Assembly (NCBI GenBank): GCA_951217055.1 | Contig: OX578281.1 | Location: forward strand, 12,184,447 to 12,248,446 | DNA length: 64,000 nucleotides | Origin: Gerris lacustris | Lineage: Eukaryota; Arthropoda; Insecta; Hemiptera; Gerridae | Direction of reading: 5' to 3' | Shown: piece by piece, positions 53,621 to 64,000 of the stretch | Numbering within the stretch: position 1 is the first letter of the stretch | Layout: every line of letters begins with the position of its first letter | Notes under the pieces: generated by a model | The model's database searches: none | What the model saw: the letters and a program-made list of their open reading frames with translations, nothing else | What the model was told of the DNA's origin: nothing | Made by a program: the position numbers and the translations under genes

Positions 53621-53800
53621 ATTAGCGGTTTATTTTGCAAATGAAAAGCATTTAATTTACAGTTCTTTGATGTGATATCATTATTTATTTCTAGCCACAT
53701 GCTTCACTACTGAACGTAATGTTACTAAAATAAATTAATTGGTGTGTGTAAAGTATCGTCAATAAATATTAAAATTATTTAACGAGTTCCGAACGTAGCC
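53621..53800. other. Short unassigned linker
   Basis: AT-rich; nothing recognised. Confidence 0.3.
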
Positions 53801-53978
53801 GATGAACTGTGATGATTGACCAAACAGACCCGAGACCAAAATTGTTTCCTAATGTGTGAAACGGATTTTTAATTTTATATTATTCTATTTTTTAATTCAG
53901 TGGAAAAAAATAATGTCTTTCTTTAGAGAATGATCGCAATTACCTTCGGTTTGCACGGCAGCAAAATTAAAAATAGTG
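53801..53978 (-). repeat. Family A2 fragment, decayed
   Basis: GACCCGAGACCAAAATTGTT, TGTGAAACGGATTTTTAATTTT and AATTACCTTCGGTTTGCACG correspond to the hairpin end of A2 on the minus strand, with many substitutions. Confidence 0.55.
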
Positions 53979-54775
53979 AAAGGAGGTTGATATTATAATA
54001 AGTATGTAATTAAAAAGGTTTTTTTTGTTGTAGATTTTTTAACAGTTTAAATCTTACTTCCTGTCCTCTTTGTTTTTCTAAGAAACTTTTTTTGTTTACG
54101 CTCTTCCAGCACCATAATGCATAGTTACTTTGTGTCTTTTCTCAGAAGTTGATTTACTCTACCTTAAAACTAAAAAGATTCGTAGTAATGAAGTGAAGAG
54201 AGAGAATATAGGATTTTTTTAAACATTTGTATCAACTTTTTAAAACTTTAAAAATTAAACATTTTTAAAACAATTCTGGAGAAATCAGTCTATTGTAGTC
54301 TTTTCACTTTCAACGGTTTATTCTCTTTTTTGACAAATTTATTTAACATCATATTGTTTTTAGTTCACATGTTAATTATAGATTATTATCTTCTTTTGTT
54401 TTTCGTTACATATAAATAGTAGTGAGCTTAGAATTCAACAAGTAACGTGAAATTGTCAAAATAGAACCTAAAAACAACTGAAATCAGTAATTAGTTTTTC
54501 TTAGTTTCTGGCTTGATTACTCATTTTACTTAATTCTTTGCTGTTGTTGTTAGATCTTTATCATATTTCACCACTTATTGTAACGTATTGTAATCGCATC
54601 TTTACTTAATAATATTTAGATCATATTGCATATAGATAATGAGAATAACTTATTCCAAATTCTAAATATTCACCATCATTAATAACAGTGAGAAACTAAA
54701 ATCAAGTGAGAAACTAAAATAAACTTGGTTTTTAATCTACTAATTTTGTACTCAGGATCATAAAAATAACATTTT
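53979..54775. other. No gene seen
   Basis: AT-rich. A short direct duplication (AGTGAGAAACTAAAAT at about 54687 and 54705). No ORF. Confidence 0.45.
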
Positions 54776-55341
54776 CCTACAGTTGACCGATAAAGTGGTT
54801 GTTATCGCTCTCAAAATAGTACGCAAAACAGCACATTCCTGCACTTACTACTTTACCGCACTCCAGTGTTCCAACTTACAAATATAAAGAACTTAAATCT
54901 AAACAAAGATTAAATAATCCAAATTATAATAATAATAACAATGACAACTAATGATTATTTTTTAACTAACTATACATGATTTAAACACTATATATCAAAT
55001 ATAAAAATGTTAAGATATAAAAGAGTAAACATAGACAATCTAAAAAAAAAGAATAAAATGTGATGAGAAAGTGTTGTGATAAGAAATAATAACAGCGCTT
55101 CGTCAGGTTTGCTGAATCAGGCAAAAAAGGCAACACTGGCTATAAACAGAACAGCTGGTTTAGTTGATATTGTAAAACCTTTTACATGTTGATGAACACT
55201 CTATTATTTTATATTTTATTGACAGATTATAAACTAACTGTAGGAAAAATTTAATGTGCAACTCGAGCTTAAAGTGTCTTGCAGTTTTGCGTACTAGGTA
55301 TTTTGAGTGCGATAACAACTACTTTATCGGTCAACTGTAGG
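54776..55341. mobile_element. TIR element S, 566 bp, with about 55-bp TIRs
   Basis: CCTACAGTTGACCGATAAAG opens the element and its inverse closes it. Matching continues through GTTGTTATCGC and CTCAAAATA to GTACGCAAAAC with two or three mismatches and a 4-bp gap. The interior (54840-55270) is AT-rich with GGCAACACTGGC and ACAGCTGG near 55130-55155 and no ORF. Flanks AACATTTT and AAACGTTA are not a clean duplication. Confidence 0.88.
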
Positions 55342-55705
55342 AAACGTTATATATAATTCATCGGTGAGATACAGAATATAATAGTGGGTTTTATAGATTT
55401 TAAATTTATGAGTCACGTTGTTTTATCAATTATATTTTCCGGAATTATTGTTGAAATGATTTTTCTAAGAATAAAACTGAACAAGGAAAAGTATATTTTT
55501 CATTCGAAATATGTTTTTAATAAGGTAAGCTTTTTATTTGTTATATTTTAAACTATAATATCTCATTAAGAGTTTATTGATATTTCCACAATAAAATATT
55601 TTATATTTAATAAGTAAAAATGTTGTGCGGATTCTCTACCTTACCGGTAAAAGGTGAAGGAAGAATCAGTCGCGGGGTAACGTAAACCTAGTACACACTA
55701 GAATT
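55342..55705. other. AT-rich stretch, no gene seen
   Basis: No repeat match. The last 80 bp before the array are GC-richer (CAGTCGCGGGGTAACGTAAA). Confidence 0.4.
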
Positions 55706-55709
55706 GTTT

Positions 55710-56468
55710 GTTCGGATTCATTGTCGCAGATTATTTATTGGGATTCATTGTCGCAGATTATTTATTGGGATTCATTGTCGCAGATTCTTTGTTCGGTTTC
55801 ACTGTCGCAGATTATTTATTGGGATTCATTGTCGCAGATTCTTTGTTCGGTTTCACTGTCGCAGATTATTTATTGGGATTCACTGTCGCAGATTCTTTGT
55901 TCGGTTTCACTGTCGCAGATTATTTATTGGGATTCATTGTCGCAGATTCTTTGTTCGGATTCATTGTCGCAGATTCTTTATTCGAATTCAGTGTCGCAGA
56001 TTCTTTGTTCGGTTTCACTGTCGCAGATTATTTATTGGGATTCACTGTCGCAGATTCTTTGTTCGGTTTCACTGTCGCAGATTATTTATTGGGATTCATT
56101 GTCGCAGATTCTTTGTTCGGTTTCACTGTCGCAGATTATTTATTGGGATTCATTGTCGCAGATTCTTTGTTCGGTTTCACTGTCGCAGATTATTTATTGG
56201 GATTCATTGTCGCAGATTCTTTGTTCGGTTTCACTGTCGCAGATTATTTATTGGGATTCATTGTCGCAGATTCTTTGTTCGGATTCATTGTCGCAGATTC
56301 TTTATTCGAATTCAGTGTCGCAGATTCTTTGTTCGGTTTCACTGTCGCAGATTATTTATTGGGATTCATTGTCGCAGATTCTTTGTTTCTTTTTTTTAAT
56401 TCATTGTCGCAGATTCTTTATTCGAATTCATTGTCGCAGATTCATTGTTCGCATTCATTGTCGCAGGG
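55710..56468 (+). repeat. Minisatellite, 27-bp unit, about 28 copies, with 324-bp higher-order repeat
   Basis: Two unit types alternate: GGGATTCATTGTCGCAGATT plus CTTTGTTC, and GGTTTCACTGTCGCAGATTA plus TTTATTG. A rare unit with TTCGAATTCAGTGTCGCAGA occurs at 55981 and 56305, exactly 324 bp (12 units) apart. All three plus frames are open for over 230 codons because 27 is divisible by three and the unit lacks stops. I treat it as non-coding. Confidence 0.95.
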
Positions 56469-56815
56469 TTGAATCAAGGCTCGAATTTGGTAGAGTCTGT
56501 GACAATGAATCTTGAATCTGGCATATGGCAGGGCCCCTTCAGTCATAAGATTCTCTGACTCGTTTGCTTATTTTCACGGAATTAAATAGTTTATCATTTT
56601 ACTGGTCTCCATAATTACATCTTAAAAATATGATACTGGTGTAAAGCTCTTCATTGTCTGGTTTATAATTATATGACAGACTCAGATGTTGGTTTATAAT
56701 TATATGACTGCGTTAAAATTCATGTATTAAACAGCTGATAGTCAACAATAAACATTTTTATTTATAAACAGCTTAAATCAGATAAAAAATAGTCATATTT
56801 CTAATTTTAAATTAA
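56469..56815. other. Linker after the array
   Basis: GACAATGAATCTTGAATCTG (56500) is an inverse partial copy of the array unit, so the array edge is inverted. The rest is AT-rich with a direct duplication GGTTTATAATTATATGAC at 56660 and 56691. Confidence 0.5.
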
Positions 56816-56817
56816 AA

Positions 56818-57118
56818 AGCATTTTTTTCCTGCTTTTCTATTTTACCCCCTTTTTAAATAAAAATTTGACAAAAGTGAACATAAAAACAATAACTGTCTC
56901 TTAACGAGTTTCCAACGACATGCATCATTAAGGGCTTATACTATTTTAACTTTTTTACCCCGTACCCCTGTGTACCAATTAGGACCATTTCCGATTTATA
57001 CCTTCCTGTGGTTGGTCACTATGACCTAATTTTGTGCGGATCGGTTTAGCCGTTTAGGAGGAGTATGTGTCCAACCAAATGCAAAGTTTAGTATAAGAGC
57101 TTCGCTTCGTTCAGCTCA
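56818..57118 (+). repeat. Family M fragment
   Basis: TTTCCAACGACATGCATC and TACCCCGTACCCCTGTGTAC match 37945-38020. The following CGGATCGGTTTAGCCGTTTAG and GCTTCGCTTCGTTCAGCTC belong to a common insect repeat tail. The M TIRs are missing. Confidence 0.7.
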
Positions 57119-58535
57119 AAAAAATTATAAAATTATATATTATGGGTTTTACATTCAGTATAACTACGAGCTAAATTTGTTTGAGTTGGTCAGACCGATT
57201 TATATCCATTTTTTGGTCCGTACTTGTATTATATTTATTTTTGAACACATTGTATAAACAACTTTCATAAAATCTTTTTTTCTAACCTTAATTATAATTT
57301 TGTTTATTTATAATTTCTCCTTAAATTAAAGTTGTTTTTTGTTTCATCCTCCTCTTAATTCTTCCTTTAAAAATGTATGATCAAGAGAGATAATAATTAT
57401 TATCTCAAAATATCTGTGTGCATTATAAACATATCTACATATGCTTACACAAGAATTTTAAAAAATAATAATAATAACATATACTCTCTTTTGTGGAGAT
57501 TATGAGTGCAAGAAAATTCATTTTTTAAACTTAATATTATTTTTGAACAAAACCAGAATTTAAAAAAAAGGTGAAGTTTGTAGAGAAAAAGCTTTAATTA
57601 TACATTTTTGCATTGCTAATTCTTTTTGTAGTAGATTTTGTTGTTCTCTCTTATTTGTCAGTATCATACTTGCTTAGTTTATCTCTTTTTTTTTAAGGGA
57701 CATTTTTAAAAAGAGAAAACATGTTATAAAAATTATACATTTTTCAAAAAGCAGTGTTTAAAAAAATAAAATTTGGTAGGGGGTGGTTTTTTTTATTATA
57801 CGGTGTATTACCTGATTTATACCGGTTATTAATACATTTTTTTTTTTTGTTTTGAATTGTGTTAATTTTATTTTACTGTGGTAGTTTTCACCTGAAAATT
57901 TCGGGTTATTTTTACATTTTATAGAAGGAAGGTTAAAAACGATTCAGGGTTTTTTGTCTCAAAAAAAAAAAAAAAAAAAAAATCCCGAGAAAAGGGTTAA
58001 ATGAATGGGCCTCCCAACTGTATCCTTTATCTACGTTTAACAAAAGAGGGTAAAAAAGGGGGGTATGAAAAGCTCTGTACCGGAAAAAAATTACGCGATT
58101 ACAGGAAAAAAGAGTTAGGCGGTTGCGGAATACAGGATAAACGGACCGGAAGAAAAAACTGCGTCGGTTTGAACCGAAGTGAACCCAATCCTGAAGTAAC
58201 CATGCAGAAACAATATCCAATTTACGGAGGTTTGATTGAAAATTTAATTCTAATTCTGTCTTACAAAAGGATTTATTATATTTAATTAATTCCTTCTATT
58301 CTTTTTCTTTAACTTAATTATTTTTGATTAATTTCTTTTTTCTTGTCTTTTAATTTAATTTCTTGTTCAATTCCTTATGTAATTAATTCGTTATTGACAA
58401 TTTATTTTTAGTAATAAAAAAAAAAAAATTGTGTTCGATACTAATTAGATAATTATTGTTGAACTTTATATAAAAGATTTGTTAGTATGTAAATCGTTTG
58501 TGGAGGTCCATAATTAATGTTGAAAGGAAAGTCTC
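57119..58535. other. No recognised gene
   Basis: AT-rich with poly-T/poly-A runs (57961-57982). The 58001-58285 frame (94 codons, plus) and the overlapping minus frame show no known domain. 58460-58535 is shared with 61805-61880 (GTGGAGGTC, AAGTCTCTC), part of family N. Confidence 0.4.
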
Positions 58536-58539
58536 TCCA

Positions 58540-58805
58540 AGTTAAAATTGTCGACCAATTAGTGTGGCACATAGCTTCCTTGCCATATATATCGTAAACT
58601 TTAATGGGTTTATGCTTTTACAGTCAATTATTGTCAAATTTATTTAATTCCCCCCCCCCCCCCATTTTTAAAACTGTTACAATTGTTTTGATTCTTTTTA
58701 CATGAATTAAAGTATTAATTTATAAAAATTTAAGGAGCCTAGACGGTTGGAAAAATTTCATAAAAATTAGATAAGTTCATTTGATGATATAGGTGTAAAT
58801 AAATG
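58540..58805 (-). repeat. Family A2 fragment
   Basis: Plus-strand text GACCAATTAGTGTGGCACAT, AGCTTCC, TTTATGCTTTTACAG and TAGGTGTAAATAAATGAC is A2 in reverse. It breaks off before the hairpin end. Contains a 14-bp C run (58650-58663) where other copies have a shorter C stretch. Confidence 0.8.
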
Positions 58806-58815
58806 ACCCCGCCTG

Positions 58816-59075
58816 TCTCCGTCCACGTTCAAAGCCAAATTTCGTCAAACACCACTGTACTTAAGGCTCCACGCGTCTGCACAGTCGACAGTTAGACATT
58901 TTCTTCTGGACTCAGGGGCCCTCAAAACGTGTAAATCTATAAAATCTCAAAATCTAATTTTCGAGCCATCAAAATACGTTCTCTTTATGTGAGAATGTAA
59001 AAATTTCAATTTTCGAAAAAATGTCTCTCCTCATAAAATCTTCTGCTTGTTCTGAAATGAAGATTTATAGTATTA
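58816..59075 (+). repeat. Family N copy
   Basis: AAGGCTCCACGCGTCTGCAC, AGTCGACAGTTAGACA and AAATCTCAAAATCTAATTTT match 61915-62020; the distal AAATGAAGATTTATAGTA matches 4860. Confidence 0.75.
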
Positions 59076-59699
59076 CTTTTTGTTTAAAATGTACCCTGCG
59101 CCCAAAAATTTCAATAATCTAAAATCCTACAAGAGGAAACCGGACCAAATTTCGACTATTCAAGTAAAAAGTATTCTTTATAATAAAGTACTTTCGTTCA
59201 TCGTGCACAACATATGTTCGATTAAATGCCTAATTTACAAACGCAAGAATCTGCACGGTAGAATTTTTTTACATTTTCATGTCTTTATACTTTGGCACAT
59301 AAACTCGAAAAGCGTTACCAAAAAACGACCCCAAAAAGCATTACACAAGCGTTACCAAAAAGTGTTACTTGATAATGTCTCACTGTCTTGCGGACTCGTA
59401 TGCAAGCATTTTTGTTTTTATTATTAATTTACACCTATAGGCAAATCCATCCGTGGATATACTGTATAGTGGAAATAAGTTCTCGTTGAGTCTATACTGG
59501 CGATAAGATAAAGTAATCACCTCTCCACAAGTATTGATTGAATTCAATAAAGCAGTTATGTTATACAGTGAAAACTTTTCCTAATATACTCCATTTGTGA
59601 CAATAAATCTTGTAATGTGTTAAAATGAAATATACTCGTATGTAAACCATCTGATTTCACTACAAGATATTTTCTACAGGCTATATTTCTGACTTAATG
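59076..59699. other. No recognised gene
   Basis: A 115-codon frame (59080-59427) has no recognisable domain. Two direct AAGCGTTACCAAAAA copies lie at 59309 and 59348. Undecided; could be part of a DNA element. Confidence 0.35.
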
Positions 59700-59970
59700 T
59701 AACTCTTGGAAGAAACTAACTGGTTCCTGAGGCGAACCATAATGTAAACTCCCGAGAGAGATACATAATTATCGATGGGTTCCAATTGATTATTACTCCC
59801 GAGGTACGTGCAAGATTATAATACAGAAGGGAGAAATAAAATAATTGAATATGATTTTAATTTTAAGTATTTTGCTTAACAAATAGTAAATATTTTTATA
59901 TTTATTTACAGAAAAAGGTAAATAGTTCGATATAATATTAACAATTCACTAAATAAGTTCAATCCCGCTC
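59700..59970 (+). repeat. Family F copy
   Basis: GGTTCCTGAGGCGAACCATA, CTCCCGAGGTACGTGCAAGA and the AT-rich tail (TTAATTTTAAGTATTTTGCT, ATTCACTAAATAAGTTCAAT) match 6565-6860 and 9360-9620. Confidence 0.65.
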
Positions 59971-59974
59971 ATGT

Positions 59975-60598
59975 TTAAGGTACCATATTTGCGCACATGC
60001 AAATACATTTATTTACACGTATATAACATACATTATAGGTACTTTAATTCATGTAAAAAATCAAAAAACCGATTTAGATATCAGGGAAAATTTTTGGTTC
60101 CGTGTCTGTCTGTCGGTTTGTCTGTCTGTCTGTCAGTATGACGATCTGTCGCTCAATTTTTGCGGGCAAACGTATCTTAAAAACTATTCGTCCGATTGTA
60201 TTAAAATTTGGATGGCAGGCCATAATTAGCCTATTTTTTCCATTGATCCCATATAAGTTCCAAGCTTATGCACCCATTCGTTTCTCTTCCACATGCTCAC
60301 AAACATACATTTATTTACACTTATAATTTCAAAAGAACTCATCTGATTTGTATGAAACCTCTATAGTTTATCGAATGTAACCCGCAGATAGCTCCAGATT
60401 AACTTGAATTAACTCGTCTGCGCTCTTTAAATTTTGATACTTTAATTCATGTAAAAAGTCAAAACAATTTTGACAGATTAAAAAAACGGGGGAAACAATT
60501 AAATAAATTAGACAATAATGGCTTCTAAATGCATAAAATTAATTAAGTTTGTGATAGGATGCGAGGAAGCTATGAGCCACACCATTTAGCAGTCTATT
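59975..60598 (+). repeat. Family A2 repeat with partly duplicated 5' part
   Basis: From TCAGGGAAAATTTTTGGTTC and a (TCTG)n run, through the A2 body, to GAAGCTATGAGCCACACCAT...CAGTCTATTTT. Before this, 59985-60062 repeats internal A2 text (ACATTTATTTACAC, ACTTTAATTCATGTAAAAAA), so it is chimeric. The hairpin end is absent. Confidence 0.8.
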
Positions 60599-61442
<844 letters not shown>

Positions 61443-61830
61443 TTAGAGGGAGGAAAAAATGGTAAAAATAGGGCAACGTCACACGGTGTGTATCGAAGAC
61501 ATCGATAATGAAATATGATGCTTCAAAATTCCTGACACAACCGACCCTTCGGTCTGCACCCATAGATTCTATAGTTTATATTCGACCAGCAATATTTTTG
61601 GCACCGTTCTCCTATCTTAATATTCTTGTTTCTCCTATTGGCGGCTCTTGATGCAAACGGAGATTCTATCCCTTAAATATATAAGCCCGCATTTTAACTT
61701 AAATGTTAGAGAAAAAATATTCTAATATTCTTTAACAAGTATTTGTCATACTGAAGTAGCAATAAAATAAAAAAATGTTAGATTGTATGTTGAAATATTT
61801 CTATCGATAAGTTAAAATAAGAAACGTTAG
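61443..61830. other. No gene seen
   Basis: Mixed composition. Nothing recognised. Confidence 0.4.
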
Positions 61831-61834
61831 TGGA

Positions 61835-62070
61835 GGTCATCCTTAAATCTTGAAATAAAAAAGTCTCTCTACGTAAAAAGTATTCAATAAACTTCAACAG
61901 TGCCTAAACAGTAGTTTAGGCTCCAGGCGTCTGCACAGACGACAGACGACAGAGTCATTTTTTAAAAACCACTTTTTTGGACTTCAAAATGTGCAAATCC
62001 CACAAAATCTCAAAATCGAATTTTCACGCCATCACAATACTTTCTCTTTATATGAGAAAGTAAAAAACAC
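61835..62070 (+). repeat. Family N copy
   Basis: It contains TTTAGGCTCCAGGCGTCTGC, ACAGACGACAGACGACAG, AAAATCTCAAAATCGAATTT and ATCACAATACTTTCTCTTTA. The best preserved of the N copies. Confidence 0.75.
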
Positions 62071-62465
62071 TCAAATGATTTTAAAAACACCCAAAACAAA
62101 TAATTCCGTTGAAATATCGGTTTCGAATATTTTAGGTGAAAATAATACTTTTCCTTTATACCTTCCGAGAAGGTGAGGAAAAGTTTTTTTTTTTTTTTTA
62201 TATATAACTCAAGAATAAAATATTGTTTTAATAAATCAAATTAAAAATAAAAATTAGAGAAATGTGTCTAAAGATTACTTCTTCGTAACACCACGAGAAA
62301 TAAATTAAAAATCGTTTGAAGTTGATGAATTATAAGTAAACTGAATTGTGAAATGAATCTTTCGACAAATGCGTTGTAATTAGTTCGTGTAAAATAAAAT
62401 TATGATTTAATCAATATAAAATTCAATTAATCGTTTGCTTTAGTTTAATTAAATGTTAATTTGGT
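62071..62465. other. AT-rich stretch
   Basis: T run at 62186-62199. No gene seen. Confidence 0.4.
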
Positions 62466-62775
62466 GTGTTTAAGCGTAGGTTGTTAAACATGTTTTCTTG
62501 TAGGATTGAACATCTGTTTGAGAAAGACGGAAGAAGAAAACGAAAAAGAAGATGAAAGAAAGAAAAAAAATTAATATTCAAGTTGATCTCACAGATCATA
62601 GGATAAAAATGCGTAACGGCATCAAGATTATAATGCAAGCGGCCTCCGAAAAAACCCACACAATGTTAATTTTATTGTGTTGGATAATTTTTATAGATGC
62701 GGTGGAACTACTACTGTCCGGTTTTCTTTTGTTATGTCGGTGGATGTTTGATGCCGACAAGCTTACCTGACGGCA
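62466..62775. other. Unrecognised patch with a hydrophobic ORF
   Basis: It follows TTTTCTTGTAG (possible acceptor, 62495-62505). The 72-codon plus frame (62552-62770) has a Lys-rich start and a hydrophobic stretch (MLILLCWIIFIDAVELLL) that could be one membrane helix. A minus frame overlaps. No family recognised; could be a real exon or chance. Confidence 0.25.
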
Positions 62776-63155
62776 TAATAAAACCACTGACAACTGACAC
62801 ACGAGTGCCTTTGACCAAAAAGGCATTCAAGGTAGCTTGCCACATTTTTACTGATTCAAATCTTTAAAAAAAACCTCTCAAGATAATTATTAATATCCTA
62901 TATAATAAAAAAAAATAATAAAAATAAAAATAAATAAGTAATAAAAAATATTAACTATGTTATGACTAATAAGTTATCTAAAATATTAAAACCATATGTT
63001 TGCTATAAAATCATCATGAAATAAAGTGTTTTTTCTGCTTTTCAGAAAGAAATAAAAAATAGATAAAAAAAAGAAATAAAATTTCAATTAGTTTATAATT
63101 AAATGTAAAACTGGTTACAATATTTAGTTTGCCCACTGATAGAGTTGTCTATACA
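62776..63155. other. AT-rich stretch, no gene seen
   Basis: A-rich; nothing recognised. Confidence 0.45.
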
Positions 63156-63159
63156 TGTA

Positions 63160-63350
63160 AATTTAAAAAAAAAAATCAATACGAGGCAACTTACACAAAC
63201 TTTCTCATATTATTCAAGTTCATAATTACTTTGCCCAGTATTTTCTATTTATTAGTTATCGAGTTTTCGTTTGCACATTTAATTATTATTTAATATTTTA
63301 TCAAAATGTATCATAAAAATAACTTCTCCTCGGCGGGGAATCGACCCCGA
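63160..63350 (-). mobile_element. SINE family H copy
   Basis: On the minus strand: B-box GGGTCGATTCCCC, GAGGAGAAGTTATTTTTATG, TTTTGATAAAATATTAAAT, AACTAATAAATAGAAAATAC and TTTGTGTAAGTTGCCTCG. It is the best reference copy in the window. The tRNA head is cut where the A2 copy starts (63347). Confidence 0.75.
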
Positions 63351-63686
63351 CCGAGTACTTTTGAAGCTATAAGTGTAAATAAATGTATGTTTGTTAGCAT
63401 GTGGAAGAGAAACAAATGAGCCCAGAAGGTTGAAACTTATATGGAACCTACAATGAGCTAATTATAAGCTACCATCCAAATTTCATTAAAATCGGACGTG
63501 GAGTTTAAAAGATATGTTGGTTCGCAAAAATTGAGTGATTGACCGACAGACAGACACGGAACCAAAAATGTTCCCTGATGAAACGGATTTCTGTCTTGGA
63601 ATTTTTGAAATCGGAGACCTAAAATATTTCCGTTCTTGAGAACGATCACATAGCTTCTGTTACCGTCGGTAAGCTCGGAAGAAAAA
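63347..63686 (-). repeat. Family A2 copy, 5'-truncated
   Basis: Plus-strand text AGTACTTTTGAAGCTATAAG to CGTCGGTAAGCTCGGAAG is the hairpin half of A2 on the minus strand. It directly abuts the SINE H copy. Confidence 0.85.
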
Positions 63687-64000
63687 AAAGTACTACCTTA
63701 TATCTGTTATTTTTTGCTTCCAAATCTTATTTACATGTTCGATATATTTTTTTTATTTGCCATCTAGCTCTGTATACATGGTATATTGGTTTTGATTTAT
63801 CTTTTTAGAAGTTGGTAATACTGTTTGGAAATATTTTCAGATATGTCCTTGTCAGGGGTTGGGGAGGTATTCTATAGTAATGCCTGGCCTGGTTGAATGG
63901 ATTGAACGATAAATAACGTTACGTCGTTCTAGTGAGTTCGGTCCCCTTACTCTGCCCCGTGTTTTTCTGGTCCCCGAGTGCCTCGTCTGTCCCTGTAGCA
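63687..64000. other. Window end, no gene seen
   Basis: Mixed composition. The last 150 bp are GC-richer and unassigned. Confidence 0.4.

Noticed and set aside
55704..56515. Three overlapping plus-strand frames of 231-264 codons
   Set aside because: Explained by a stop-free 27-bp unit repeated about 28 times. Three frames open at once argues against coding.
62466..62775. Possible small membrane protein gene
   Set aside because: One hydrophobic stretch in a 72-codon frame, but no family match, an overlapping minus frame and weak start context. Kept only as an unassigned patch.

Overview
This window is eukaryotic, repeat-dominated, AT-rich DNA, most likely from an arthropod (probably an insect). 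The basis is a jockey-clade retrotransposon remnant, an I-type retrotransposon remnant with an RNase H tail, tRNA-derived SINEs, many short foldback elements, DINE-1/Helentron-like elements built round TCTG/GTCT runs, four (TA)n loci of about 80-90 bp each, and the lack of any bacterial-style gene organisation. The species cannot be named from the sequence.

I recognise no complete host gene. Almost every open frame is explained by a tandem repeat, a transposon fragment or chance. Host-gene evidence is limited to one possible 32-nt micro-exon with good splice signals (47796-47827) and a few GC-richer patches with unrecognised short ORFs (22466-22940, 27000-27390, 42736-43170, 62466-62770). The window may therefore be intergenic or lie inside a very large intron.

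Layout. 1-5 kb: a DINE-like element (family D, 2036-3610) carries two nested family A copies, and a further A copy follows. 5-10 kb: palindromic family E, a tRNA-like foldback, and a cluster of F/G modules with GAGGCGAAGCC-type palindromes and one short exon-like ORF at 8940. 10-20 kb: a 43/41-bp minisatellite, a 2.97-kb structure bounded by inverted P arms that encloses A and B elements, a D element, an E multimer, and a degenerate element encoding a short recombinase-like peptide (19.1-19.6 kb). 20-30 kb: another D element, an A-in-A self-insertion, a second recombinase-like element (25.7-26.6 kb), two TIR elements (one GC-rich, one with a tRNA-like core), and a triple nest at 28.5-29.8 kb. 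31.3-33.4 kb: a 61-bp satellite. 34-48 kb: foldbacks, a 36-bp array, family M with 18-bp TIRs, a SINE whose tail became a 104-bp array, and a 27-bp array. 48-54 kb: an I-type fragment inside a SINE, and a jockey fragment with a 12-bp target-site duplication inside a recombinase-like element. 54-64 kb: a 566-bp TIR element, a second 27-bp array with a 324-bp higher-order repeat, then more A, F, M, N and SINE fragments.

Family letters (A, B, D, E, F, G, H, J, L, M, N, P, Q, R, S, Y) are local labels given here from cross-comparison inside the window. They are not database names. Element boundaries are by eye, usually good to about 5-20 bp unless fixed by a nested insertion or target-site duplication.
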